A stretch of DNA of 64,000 nt from Reinekea sp. G2M2-21 (GCF_015687175.1 NZ_JADPQG010000008.1:1-64000); one strand, 5' to 3'. Positions 27,674 to 36,118 are shown, numbered from the stretch's first letter. Notes: generated by a model not told the origin, from the letters alone. Program-made: numbers and translations.

Positions 27674-28776
27674 AGTCACCATTGTATCGGAACTTTCCGA
27701 TTGAAATTGCAGAGTTGATTTCTATTTACTCGCCAGATTCCGATGCAAAGCATCGACTAAGAATGGTTTTTGAACACAGCTTCAATGCAGTAGGCAAGGA
27801 CAATATACTTTGGCCAATTTATCCGTATGACTCTGCCGTCCGTCACTGGCTAAGTTTGTTCGTGGCTCCACTGGTCTTAGCTCTGCTCGTCATGGCTTTT
27901 CCTCTATTTCTGTACCACATCATAGATTGGTTGCGTCTACCAACGAAAGAGTTTATGAGGTTGGCGTGGTCTTTAGAAATGCTATTTATACCGAGCGCGT
28001 TGTTGCTGTTATTTGGGCATCGTTATTCAAAGCGTAAAGCAAGATCTGCTGAGTTAACACTAGAGTTTCTCAACCTCATATTAGATAGAACGAACCAATT
28101 TGCTCACGTAAAGAGACCCGATGGCTCCTTCTACGCCGTACCTTGGGGGGGTGTCGAAATGGGTATGAGAAGAGGGAATGCTCCTCCAAACGTCATCGCT
28201 TATGATTTGTATTGGAAAGAAGCCAGCGGAAATTTGATTGGTTTTATTCGTTCACTAAAAGAAGATATTCCGGGTCAAATTAAAGCCTACGAACAATTTA
28301 TGAGTTTGGATAAACCCTTACCGGACATTCCTATCCTTGAGCGATACCGAAAAGAGGATGAAGTGACCTTGAGAGAAGATCAGAAAAACGAGAGATTCAG
28401 CCATTTCTGGAGCGCGCTCACTATGCCGAGTATTCGGCAATTGTGGTCTATGCAACTAGATGAAGTTAATTTCTTGAATGTCCAGCGAACTGAATCGGAG
28501 ATAGTAGATGGACAAAGCAGGCTTAAGCAAGAGAACTTAAAACGAAAATTTGTAATTGGTTTGCTCACGTTTCCAGTCGCATTAATGATTGGGTTATCGG
28601 GCATCATTCAAGAAGGGCTTTACGGATATAGTCTATTAGCCTACGGCCAATTGCATATAGGAAGTCGATTGGCCTACCTATTCTCTTTAGCTTTAGAGTG
28701 GGGGTTTTGGTTAGGTATGGCTTTCGCTTTGTCTTGGCTCATTTGGGTTATTGCAGTTTTCATAATCAGGCGATAA
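27670..28776 (+). CDS. Polytopic membrane protein, immunity candidate 1
   Basis: A 368-residue protein starting at TTG 27670, with AGGGAG ten bases upstream. Two hydrophobic segments (about 61-86 and 99-117) and two C-terminal ones (about 297-320 and 337-367) flank a cytoplasmic-looking central part. The centre contains a RPDGSFYAVPWGGV segment resembling DUF6708-type T6SS-linked proteins; that resemblance is from memory and weak. Its position right after a putative membrane-acting effector, and its membrane topology, make an immunity role likely, since VasX-type toxins are neutralised by membrane proteins. The DNA is AT-rich like the effector. Confidence 0.6.
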   Translation: MKSPLYRNFPIEIAELISIYSPDSDAKHRLRMVFEHSFNAVGKDNILWPIYPYDSAVRHWLSLFVAPLVLALLVMAFPLFLYHIIDWLRLPTKEFMRLAWSLEMLFIPSALLLLFGHRYSKRKARSAELTLEFLNLILDRTNQFAHVKRPDGSFYAVPWGGVEMGMRRGNAPPNVIAYDLYWKEASGNLIGFIRSLKEDIPGQIKAYEQFMSLDKPLPDIPILERYRKEDEVTLREDQKNERFSHFWSALTMPSIRQLWSMQLDEVNFLNVQRTESEIVDGQSRLKQENLKRKFVIGLLTFPVALMIGLSGIIQEGLYGYSLLAYGQLHIGSRLAYLFSLALEWGFWLGMAFALSWLIWVIAVFIIRR

Positions 28777-28915
28777 GGTTAAAGTTTCCGTTTTGCAAAG
28801 TAAACCAACATCAGCTAGGTAACTTAGCGTTATCAAGTTATGCAATAACCTGCTGGCTTACATCCTTCTTTAGAAAAAAATTTCAATATGCATTTTATAT
28901 CCTGGAGCTTTATCC

Positions 28916-30055
28916 ATGAACTCGAAAATCAACGCACCTTTTTCACCCAAAGGACTGTTGGTGTCATCGCTTACCGCGGTTTTGCTGTGCCTTTTCGCCT
29001 TGTCGATTTATGAAGAAAGCATGTATACCTCTATTTATCGTTGGGCTGGAAGTATTCCTAGCGATCTGAAGTGGCTTTCGGTTGCTGAGATAGCAGAATA
29101 CAAAAGTAGTTATGGCGGAAAGCATTGGATAACGAAAGAAGCTTTTACATTTGGTCTCTCGGTAGGCGTTCTAATCGCATGTGCCCTTTGGGTCGGGGTT
29201 CTACTTATTAAGCACCATTGGAGGACAGCGGCATTTCTGATGTTTGTTGTGTTCGTGGTTTCTATGTTCGCTGTGTTTGGTTCGATTGCTCAAGCCGCAC
29301 GTCAGTGGCCAATGGAAGAATTCAATCTGTCCATCATGTCTGAAATTGATGACGCATTTATGATATCCAGTGATATGGTCTCAGACCAATCGACTATAAA
29401 CATTGAAGTTCCAAATCTCGATATATTGCAGGTGAGCGATCGTGTTGTTATCTATGGTATTAAGAGGCATTTGTTTAACTCAGTGATACCCCTTCGAATT
29501 GACAATCCCTATTTCGGGAGGAGGTTTTCCAATGAGTTTTCTTCTTCGATAGAAATGTTGGATGTTCCTGAAGGATTTAAGCAGTGTTTGGACAGCCTAA
29601 ATGATGATCTTGCTAAAGTCGGTGGGGTAGTGGGAGCAGAACGGTTATTGAGTCGAAAAGAGAATCTATCCGAGCCTCAAGATGAGGTTATTCGGTTTCT
29701 AACACTGAAGTATCGTGACTACGCATTTGTTGTTGTTCAATTGACTGAACAAGCAACTGCAAAAGGTTTTTCCAGCACAGGCGGTCTCGAATTGGTTGTT
29801 GAGAAGGGCTATACAAGTGAAACAAATATTGTCGAACAATACACTGTTGTTCAAGCGGTTCATGAATACGCACCGTACGAGCTTTCTGCTCCCGACGCCA
29901 TGTTTGACAGCCTAGTTAACTACGGCCCTACTCGCGAATGGCGCAGCTTTAAGGATAGAATCGGAAAGCTAGTCAACACTTGGCAGCTCGTTTTTGGAAA
30001 GAGCATTCTTGAAAATGCAATAGATGACAGCAAGGCATGTCGCCTGATTTCATGA
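28916..30055 (+). CDS. Membrane protein of unknown family, immunity candidate 2
   Basis: A 379-residue protein from ATG 28916 (TGGAGC upstream). It has three hydrophobic segments (about 13-31, 79-97 and 104-127) and then a ~250-residue soluble domain that should be periplasmic or cytoplasmic depending on topology. I do not recognise the family. It lies 140 bases downstream of immunity candidate 1 and shares its AT-rich composition, so it most likely belongs to the same effector-immunity module, as a second immunity protein or a chaperone. No motif gives an enzymatic role. Confidence 0.5.
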   Translation: MNSKINAPFSPKGLLVSSLTAVLLCLFALSIYEESMYTSIYRWAGSIPSDLKWLSVAEIAEYKSSYGGKHWITKEAFTFGLSVGVLIACALWVGVLLIKHHWRTAAFLMFVVFVVSMFAVFGSIAQAARQWPMEEFNLSIMSEIDDAFMISSDMVSDQSTINIEVPNLDILQVSDRVVIYGIKRHLFNSVIPLRIDNPYFGRRFSNEFSSSIEMLDVPEGFKQCLDSLNDDLAKVGGVVGAERLLSRKENLSEPQDEVIRFLTLKYRDYAFVVVQLTEQATAKGFSSTGGLELVVEKGYTSETNIVEQYTVVQAVHEYAPYELSAPDAMFDSLVNYGPTREWRSFKDRIGKLVNTWQLVFGKSILENAIDDSKACRLIS

Positions 30056-30446
30056 TTAGACGAATAGAGCTTAAGTTTTTAGCAAATTTTACTCCAATTT
30101 CCGTTGAAAAGTTGGCAAAACAACCAACGCGGAGCAGATCAATATTGGCATCGAACTGCGGCAAATGACTGGTGGTGCAGCAGACAACGGTCCGTCGGTG
30201 CGGAGTGGTTTTTTAGAACGAAAAAGATAGAACTACCTGTAAATTACCAGAACATGGTGGACCTACTAGTGAGAGTGTCGCATAAAACTATGGCGTCGAA
30301 AACTACATCTTTTTTTAGTTTACAGTGACTTTGATTAAGACAATAAGTCTGATCTGGGTTGGTCAATACTCAGCTGGCACGCAACCTGAGCGAAACAACG
30401 ATGACAGAAATAACGACTAGTGAACATTTTAGTAAATGCAAATCAG
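30056..30446. other. Intergenic stretch after the effector module
   Basis: This 391-base stretch holds no intact gene. Its first part carries a coding-like fragment (30108-30230, listed separately). The rest is AT-rich with no terminator that I can identify. It marks the right border of the AT-rich cargo region. Confidence 0.5.
30108..30230 (+). pseudogene. Possible 3' remnant of a lost gene
   Basis: A 40-codon frame without a start (TGA at 30105-30107 just before it) ends at TAG 30228-30230. The peptide reads like real protein (INIGIELRQMTGGAADNG, then SVRSGFLERKR), with balanced composition rather than a random frame. I do not recognise the family. It may be the tail of a displaced cargo gene, and a frameshift or deletion would explain the missing 5' part. 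Evidence is compositional only. Confidence 0.25.
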
Positions 30447-31415
30447 TCAACGCGTCATTTTTTTCACAAACACAACCACGAACAAGGCCAACGTGAAGCT
30501 TCCGGTGAAGGCTTCAGCGGCCGCAAAGAAGCGGCTATAACCCACGGGGATAATATCGCCATAGCCGAGGGTAGTGAAACTGACAACACTGTAATACAGG
30601 CAGGTTAACATATCTTTCACAATGCCATTGTCAGAGACGCTGTTCCAGCGTATCAGCTGGCCCTGTTCCAGAACGCCAAAAAAGTAGAACGCGATGGATG
30701 TAAATAAAATGACAGTCCAGGAAAAGTAGATAACATTCATTGGCCGTTCGCCGTAACCGCAGGTTAAGTCGACAAATTTCGAAATAGCCCGTTTGACTGA
30801 CCACTTCGGGTGTTGCTTTCGTTTAGCGGTCATTTCTTTGTGAAAGAAATGACCGGCCATATCAACTAAACCTTGATGGGCAGCCACGTTGCGAATGTTA
30901 CGACAGATCTCTTCGGTCTGTTCTAAATAGTCGTAAGCGAGGCTCAGGTTGTCTTCTTTGAGTGCATCCTCGGCCCGTTGTTCCTGCAGCAGTTTCTCTC
31001 CCCAGATAACATTTTCTATTTTAGCGCCAGTCAATTTGGTGCCGAGTAGATTAACATCTTTCAAGTTGGTGTAATGCAAGTTGGCATCGCATAGGTTGGC
31101 TTTCATTAACGAGGCGCCACGCAGATCGGCCATAAACAGATGAGCACCGTGTAAGTCGGCGCGGTACAGGTCGACATAGCGTAAGTCATAGCCTTTGTGT
31201 TCACCACGTTTAACTAAGTTAATGCCTTCTAAATTAGCCCCTTTTAGCGCAAACCCTTCCAAACTGTGCCCACTGCGGGCGAGGGCCTCCAGTTCCTGAC
31301 TGTATTTCGGATCCGTTTTTTCCTGGGTAGGGTCGTGCCAAAAGCAAAGGCCATTCCCTGCTGCTGGATGAGGGCATTGCTCGTTGTTCTTCAGTAGGTA
31401 GCCACATTGCGCCAT
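30447..31415 (-). CDS. Pentapeptide-repeat potassium channel
   Basis: A 322-residue protein. ATG 31415 (MAQCGYLL) is chosen because AGAGGA sits 7 bases upstream; a more distal ATG at 31454 lacks one. The N-terminus has a Cys/His cluster (C-x9-C-x9-C-x3-H over about residues 4-26) that could bind zinc. Pentapeptide repeats follow (A-D/N-L-x-x, about 55-140). The C-terminal half has two transmembrane helices around a pore loop with the selectivity filter TLGYGD. It is therefore a two-helix K+-type channel with a cytoplasmic repeat domain. The ligand or regulator is unknown. Confidence 0.8.
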   Translation of the reverse strand: MAQCGYLLKNNEQCPHPAAGNGLCFWHDPTQEKTDPKYSQELEALARSGHSLEGFALKGANLEGINLVKRGEHKGYDLRYVDLYRADLHGAHLFMADLRGASLMKANLCDANLHYTNLKDVNLLGTKLTGAKIENVIWGEKLLQEQRAEDALKEDNLSLAYDYLEQTEEICRNIRNVAAHQGLVDMAGHFFHKEMTAKRKQHPKWSVKRAISKFVDLTCGYGERPMNVIYFSWTVILFTSIAFYFFGVLEQGQLIRWNSVSDNGIVKDMLTCLYYSVVSFTTLGYGDIIPVGYSRFFAAAEAFTGSFTLALFVVVFVKKMTR

Positions 31416-31501
31416 GGTGCTATCCTCTTTAGGGAGGGTTACGGTGATATGCATTCAGTCTAGCAGTTCAATAAATATGAGTTAGTGAAATGGAGGTAGG
31501 T

Positions 31502-31921
31502 ATGGCTTGGTCTGATTTTTCCTGGTGGACGTTGTTAGTCGCCGCTATCGTGCAGATGGCGGGTGGAATGCTCTGGTATGGTCCGATATTTGGACGGGCC
31601 TGGATGCAGGCGATGAGTATTGATCCGGATGACAAAGCAAAAATAGCGGAGATGCAAAAAACGGCCGGTCCCGGTTATGCGGCCTCTCTGATTTTTGCGG
31701 TGGTGTTCGGTTATGTGGTTGATGTGTTGCTCGCCTCTTTGCTAATCAGCAGTGTTTTTTCGGCTTTAGCCGCAGTGTTTGGCCTTTGGGTTGCCTTCAC
31801 GTTAGCAAATACCTCAAAAGCGGTGTTTTGGGGGGAAATGAACCCTCGGGTTTTGGCAATTAACAGCGGTTTCGAAGTCCTGTTTGTTGGCTTGGTCACG
31901 GTTGCTGCTTTCATTCTTTAA
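31502..31921 (+). CDS. DUF1761 family membrane protein
   Basis: A 139-residue integral membrane protein. ATG 31502 is preferred because GGAGG lies five bases upstream, inside the alternative start at 31490. Four hydrophobic helices are evident. The early GGMLWYGPIFGRAWM motif and the later KAVFWGEMNPRVLAINSG segment match DUF1761. The function of this family is unknown. It is divergent from the channel gene and convergent with the TauE/SafE exporter gene. Confidence 0.75.
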   Translation: MAWSDFSWWTLLVAAIVQMAGGMLWYGPIFGRAWMQAMSIDPDDKAKIAEMQKTAGPGYAASLIFAVVFGYVVDVLLASLLISSVFSALAAVFGLWVAFTLANTSKAVFWGEMNPRVLAINSGFEVLFVGLVTVAAFIL

Positions 31922-31938
31922 GCGAAAAGCTGGGCAGA

Positions 31939-32751
31939 TCAGAATATCCCTGCAGCGCCCTTCGCAATAAAAAATACACCGAGAGTCGACAGTAGTGTGC
32001 GACTGAAAAACTGAAATTGCGCTTCGTTAACGCGGTGCAGGAGCGATGTGCCAGCCCGAGTGCCGAGCATAGCCAAACCAATCACACCCAGGAGTACCCA
32101 AGCATTTATCTCGGATTGCTGCCAATGCTGTCGGTAAACCGAAAGGTAAAAGGTGATGCGGACAAAATGCCCCATTGCCTGAGTCATCGCTTTGGTCGCC
32201 ACGATCTGAAACCGGTTTAACGAGGTTTTCTGGTAAAACATATCCAGTAGAGGTCCCGCTACGCCAACAAACAATTGTAGTGCGGTAACCAGAAAGCCGG
32301 ACGCGATGGCATGGCTGGTTTTTGTCGTGTCCAGCGCCATGTTTTTGGGAATAAAGTGACTGGAGAGGGCCATGGCGCCCAACAGGAAATAAAAAAGTGA
32401 CTTATTGATGGTGACTTGCCAGTACACAAACAACAGCGCGACTGCGACCATTCCAATACTGTAGCGGTGGATAATGCGCCATTGAATGGTATGTTTGTGC
32501 AGTAAAGCGCGATAACTGTTTGCCGTAAATTGTGCACTGGCATGCAGTAACAGCGCTGCGGACAGTGGCACAAACATAGCCAGGCTCGCCGCGAGCAGGA
32601 TACCGCCGCCCATCCCTAAAATTCCCGATAAAAGGCTGGTGAGGAACACCGCAGTAAAAATCAATAATACCGTCAATGCGAATACTCCACAGTACGTTAG
32701 CAAGCTTGCGTTGGTGACATTGCTCAGTTTGCACAGGTCTTTTAGTTGCAA
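31939..32751 (-). CDS. TauE/SafE family anion exporter
   Basis: A 270-residue polytopic protein with seven or eight hydrophobic segments. The early helix with SGILGMGGGILLA is the glycine-rich family signature, and the second repeat carries QLFVGVAGPLLDMFY. Family members export sulfite, sulfoacetate or other organosulfur anions across the inner membrane. The substrate here is not evident. It is divergent from a LysR-type regulator 82 bases away, which is the usual arrangement for a regulator controlling its neighbour. Confidence 0.8.
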   Translation of the reverse strand: MQLKDLCKLSNVTNASLLTYCGVFALTVLLIFTAVFLTSLLSGILGMGGGILLAASLAMFVPLSAALLLHASAQFTANSYRALLHKHTIQWRIIHRYSIGMVAVALLFVYWQVTINKSLFYFLLGAMALSSHFIPKNMALDTTKTSHAIASGFLVTALQLFVGVAGPLLDMFYQKTSLNRFQIVATKAMTQAMGHFVRITFYLSVYRQHWQQSEINAWVLLGVIGLAMLGTRAGTSLLHRVNEAQFQFFSRTLLSTLGVFFIAKGAAGIF

Positions 32752-32833
32752 AAAGCGAAAGTTTGGACAGAATTACATTCCTAAATGGAAAGTAATCTGG
32801 CAGGGTGAGTCCGTATTCGGTGAAGGGGGTGAG

Positions 32834-33730
32834 ATGTTCGCGCAGATGGAATCTTTGATCGTGTTCGCTAATAGCGACAGTATGGCAGACGCTGCGGCAC
32901 GGTTGCGGGTGAGTCAATCAGCACTGAGTAAACGAATACGTGCCCTGGAGCAGCAACTGGGTTACCCATTGCTGGAACACCAGGGGCGACGCGCTGTTCT
33001 TACAGTGCCAGCGCGTCAGTTGCTGCAAGATTTGGAACCGCTGATGGCTCAGATGGCGGATGTGCTTCGGGCCCGTACGAGTCCAGATAAAACCCGGTTG
33101 GGAATAGCCCTCGCTGATGCGATTATGGTGTCTTGGGGGGCTGTACTGATGGCGGATCTTGCGCGCGAATTCCCGGATATAAGCTTCGATATTCACAGTC
33201 ACCGAACGGCTGTCATCGTGGAGCGGTTAAGCCGGGGAAGGTATCAAATGGGCATTTGTACCGGCAATGTCTCCGCAACCGATGGTCTTGTTGTGATGCC
33301 ATTGGTCGACGAGCCTATGTCCATTATTTGCGGTACCGGCATGGAAGCGCAGTTTGTCGCTTGGCAGCGAGGCGCAACTTCGCTAGAGGTTTGCTGTATC
33401 GAGCAAAAGTCCGCGATGTGGGCATTCCTTGCCCCACATTTTGACGCTTGGCATTTATCTCCGGTGGCAACATTAGAGTCTTCGGTCGGTGTCGCACGTT
33501 TGGCGGCAGAGGGCTATTGCCATGCATTAGTACCGAGTGGTGTCGCCAACGTGATTGCGCCTGTGCAGACGCAAGTAAGGCTGCAACCAGGATCCGTGTC
33601 ATTTCCGGTGCAGGGTAGGTTGGAGCGTCCCTGCTCTTTAGTTTCAAGGAAGACGGTTATTAACCATCCCGTCTATAGCCGCGTTTATCAATATATTCAG
33701 CAACGCGTGGCGCAATTGGTCCTTGTGTGA
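32834..33730 (+). CDS. LysR-type transcriptional regulator
   Basis: A 298-residue DNA-binding regulator. The frame is open well upstream into the exporter gene, but ATG 32834 has a GGGGGTGA ribosome site and gives the standard LysR N-terminus. The winged helix-turn-helix is clear (SMADAAARLRVSQSALSKRIRALEQQLG, about 16-43). It is followed by the periplasmic-binding-like effector domain from about residue 90. By its divergent position it probably controls the TauE/SafE exporter. Its inducer is unknown. Confidence 0.85.
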   Translation: MFAQMESLIVFANSDSMADAAARLRVSQSALSKRIRALEQQLGYPLLEHQGRRAVLTVPARQLLQDLEPLMAQMADVLRARTSPDKTRLGIALADAIMVSWGAVLMADLAREFPDISFDIHSHRTAVIVERLSRGRYQMGICTGNVSATDGLVVMPLVDEPMSIICGTGMEAQFVAWQRGATSLEVCCIEQKSAMWAFLAPHFDAWHLSPVATLESSVGVARLAAEGYCHALVPSGVANVIAPVQTQVRLQPGSVSFPVQGRLERPCSLVSRKTVINHPVYSRVYQYIQQRVAQLVLV

Positions 33731-33747
33731 TTGAGTATGCTTGGTTA

Positions 33748-33763
33748 TGTGAGTTGCATCACA
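33748..33763 (+). promoter_or_regulatory. Perfect CRP-type site, distal
   Basis: TGTGAGTTGCATCACA has both ideal half-sites, TGTGA and TCACA, with the standard 6-base spacer. It lies 18 bases past the LysR stop and about 190 bases upstream of the PEP-CTERM gene, a position suited to activation. Confidence 0.65.
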
Positions 33764-33910
33764 ATCATGAACAATAGTGTCGGTATTTTTTACGTGAAGA
33801 TCGTCAGTAGAGCATGTGCATGTCGAAATGCTTTTCAGTCATAACTAAGTCGTTTTTATGAAAATACAATAAAATCATAGGGTTATCGAGTTGGCCTAAC
33901 TTTTGCTTTT

Positions 33911-33926
33911 TGTGAAGCCGATCACA
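33911..33926 (+). promoter_or_regulatory. Perfect CRP-type site, proximal
   Basis: TGTGAAGCCGATCACA also has two ideal CRP half-sites and is extended by flanking T and A runs. It lies only 26 bases before ATG 33953, close to or over the likely transcription start, so bound CRP might repress from this site. Two ideal sites in one 210-base intergenic region are unlikely by chance. Confidence 0.65.
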
Positions 33927-33952
33927 AAATTGGCTTTAAATGGATGTTGATA

Positions 33953-34810
33953 ATGAGCAAAAAACTATGGATCAGCGCGACATTGGGCGCTTCACTTTTA
34001 ACGCTTTCTGTGCCAGCGCACGCATTGGTATTGGGAACTGAAGTCACCATCAATGACCAAGACCCGATCTATGCCGGTACAGCCACCAATGAAGATAACG
34101 AAGCGGAACCAGGAATGGTTCAGTCGCAAGTCTGGGATTTGGAAGGCTTCTTCCTGGAAGGCACCACTCTGAGCATGGTCGGCGGTTATAACTACTGGAG
34201 TGGCCAAGCATCCGGTTCTGGCAATGGCGGCACGGACGGTGACGGTATTTTCAGTTCCGGTGATCTGTTTCTATCTGTTGGCAAGCCACTGTTCGGCGCT
34301 TCAGATGTTGCCAATGGTGCTGCAAACGGAAACGTCGTTGAAAGCAACAGTTACGGTTATGACTATGTGTTTGACCTGGACTTTGATACCAACGCTTGGA
34401 GCCTGTATGCGATAGACGAAAGCACAGATGTGGTCACGTCTTATTATCGCCAGAACTACCAATCGAATCCTTGGCAGTTTGAAGCAACCTCGGGCATGCA
34501 GAGTCTGGCAAGCGGCTCTATATTTGGGTCTGAATCACAAACCTATTCCGACGCTGAAACCGGAAAAAGCAGCTGGAATGGTGGCACGCACTACGTTGCC
34601 GGTCTGGACCTGACCGCTTTGTATGCGCAGTTGTCTGGAGATGAGACGTTATTTGCTCACTTCACCATGGAATGTGGCAACGACAACCTGATGGGCTCTT
34701 GGGAATACACCGATGTACCAGAACCAGCAACCTTCGCTTTGTTTACGATGGGCTTAGGTGGTTTGTATCTGTCTCGCCGTAAAACCAAAAAGGCAGCGAA
34801 AACCGCTTAA
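33953..34810 (+). CDS. PEP-CTERM sorted exported protein
   Basis: A 285-residue protein with a signal peptide ending near VPAHA (about residue 23) and a C-terminal PEP-CTERM tail. The tail is the VPEPATFALF motif, a hydrophobic helix and a basic RRKTKKAAK end. Such proteins are cut and anchored or released by an exosortase (EpsH family), usually with exopolysaccharide production. No exosortase is in this window. The mature part is Gly/Ser/Asn-rich with an ECGND segment just before the tail. ATG 33953 is used rather than 33944 because MSKKLW gives the better signal start. Two CRP sites lie upstream and a terminator downstream, so it is monocistronic. Confidence 0.85.
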   Translation: MSKKLWISATLGASLLTLSVPAHALVLGTEVTINDQDPIYAGTATNEDNEAEPGMVQSQVWDLEGFFLEGTTLSMVGGYNYWSGQASGSGNGGTDGDGIFSSGDLFLSVGKPLFGASDVANGAANGNVVESNSYGYDYVFDLDFDTNAWSLYAIDESTDVVTSYYRQNYQSNPWQFEATSGMQSLASGSIFGSESQTYSDAETGKSSWNGGTHYVAGLDLTALYAQLSGDETLFAHFTMECGNDNLMGSWEYTDVPEPATFALFTMGLGGLYLSRRKTKKAAKTA

Positions 34811-34825
34811 TGCTCTGATAAGCGT

Positions 34826-34857
34826 AAAAAAAAACCGGTATTAGCCGGTTTTTTTGT
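34826..34857 (+). terminator. Intrinsic terminator of the PEP-CTERM gene
   Basis: An A-run plus CCGG, a six-base TATTAG loop and CCGG plus seven T form a bidirectional-looking terminator. It lies 16 bases after the stop. Its A/T arms could also terminate leftward transcription from the gene starting at 35511. Confidence 0.85.
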
Positions 34858-34914
34858 GCCCACAAAGGCTGTTACATCGATAAGCAGTACGGCTAATATT
34901 AAGAACCTTGAAGC

Positions 34915-35511
34915 TTATAAAGAGCCAAATTGGAAACTGATGAACACACCGGGTTTCGATAAATCGTCGCCGTCCAGGTTGTTGATGCTCGGATCGGTGG
35001 CCAGTCGATAAGAAGCCCCGACGCCAATTTCCATGAAATCTGTGACGTTGATTTCAACCTGGCTGCTGATCTCGGAAATCAGAAATGTTCCTGTATCCGA
35101 GGATTGATTACTGGAATCAATCACATGAACACCACCTGCACCCAGTAAGATCTGTGTGTCGACGTGGACAAGCGCTTCCGGGTTGTAGGTATAGCCGAAC
35201 ATAAAGCCGCCATAACCCATTTCCAGTTTCTCATCGACGCCCCAGTTCAGTTCGTTCACCAATCCATAGCCGGCGCCGCCGATCATGATGGAATGCTTAC
35301 CGGTAGTGAAGGTTGCACCGCCACCACCGCCAATTTCAAATGTTTGCTCGCCTTTGATCTGGCTGGTTTTGAAAATTGGGCCGCCAAAGCCACCAACCCG
35401 GGCGTTATCGAGGTCAATCAATGTGTCTTTCGCAAAGGCATGGGTACCGACAAGTCCAGTTGCGATAACGACGACGGCTGCCGACAAAGAATTGAGTAAG
35501 TACTTGTTCAT
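34915..35511 (-). CDS. Secreted outer-membrane beta-barrel-like protein
   Basis: A 198-residue protein whose start at 35511 is supported by a perfect AGGAGG seven bases upstream; the longer frame to 35634 has no such support. It has a signal peptide (KYLLNSLSAAVVVIATGLVG..AFA). The mature chain alternates polar and hydrophobic residues, has a glycine stretch (EIGGGGGATF), and ends in FQFGSL, as expected for a small beta-barrel. I do not recognise the specific family. It is convergent with the PEP-CTERM gene and shares the intervening terminator. Confidence 0.6.
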   Translation of the reverse strand: MNKYLLNSLSAAVVVIATGLVGTHAFAKDTLIDLDNARVGGFGGPIFKTSQIKGEQTFEIGGGGGATFTTGKHSIMIGGAGYGLVNELNWGVDEKLEMGYGGFMFGYTYNPEALVHVDTQILLGAGGVHVIDSSNQSSDTGTFLISEISSQVEINVTDFMEIGVGASYRLATDPSINNLDGDDLSKPGVFISFQFGSL

Positions 35512-35696
35512 TGAAAAACCTCCTTGGAATAATGGTAGGTAGCTTACGCTCCGAAAGTGAACCATAGCTGAATAGTCATGGCAGTATGGCTGCAATACGC
35601 GGCATGCATAAGTGCAGTAGGTCATTGCATACATATATGACTAATGACCACTGCAACTCGGGTCCCTGCGTATCACCAGAAAGGCCATAAGGCATG

Positions 35697-36080
35697 TTAC
35701 TCGTGGCCGGATTGGGTGCCGTCCGCAGCTATATCCGACCAAACCGCAAACTCATTACCGCTTGGCTCAATGAAATGGAACCGACGCCCGCCTGGAAAAT
35801 CGAAGGTGGCTTTGCTGATGACTCCTTTAGCCTGTCGTACAGCAGCTTCGCTCGCTTCCAGATTATTGCTGTAGAACACGGCCATGGCTCCACCTTGGCT
35901 GGAAACCGAGGTTAACGGCGCCCGGTAAAAACCGATTTCAACCGTGGCTGATGTGTGGGCGCAATAGTCAGGCCCCCACTGTTGAAAATTCCACTGGAAT
36001 ACCTGACTGAAAAAACTCTGCGTGGCTTCAAGGTCTTGCGCGGGGAACTCAAGATACGTGATCGTGTGGTGACTGAGCAT
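35697..36080 (-). CDS. VOC (glyoxalase/bleomycin-resistance fold) family protein
   Basis: A 127-residue single-domain protein of the vicinal-oxygen-chelate superfamily. It begins with the usual HTITYLEFPAQDLEATQSFFSQVFQWNF and ends with the PGGRRFHFIEPSGNEFAVWS strand pair, where the metal-ligand Glu would sit. Members include glyoxalases, dioxygenases and antibiotic-binding proteins, and no specific reaction can be assigned. It lies 38 bases downstream of ubiK on the same strand and may be cotranscribed. Confidence 0.75.
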   Translation of the reverse strand: MLSHHTITYLEFPAQDLEATQSFFSQVFQWNFQQWGPDYCAHTSATVEIGFYRAPLTSVSSQGGAMAVFYSNNLEASEAAVRQAKGVISKATFDFPGGRRFHFIEPSGNEFAVWSDIAADGTQSGHE

Positions 36081-36118
36081 AACAATGTCCCTTTGGTTAA
36101 GACGAAGATGGCTGACGT

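Noticed and set aside
30378-30395. TGGCACGCAACCTGAG, resembling a sigma54 -24 element
   Set aside because: The -12 GC is absent at the required spacing and no rightward gene follows; it faces the end of the channel gene on the other strand.
32639-32833. Longer N-terminus for the LysR regulator
   Set aside because: It would overlap the divergent exporter gene, add 65 unrelated residues before the helix-turn-helix, and ignore the good ribosome site at 32834.
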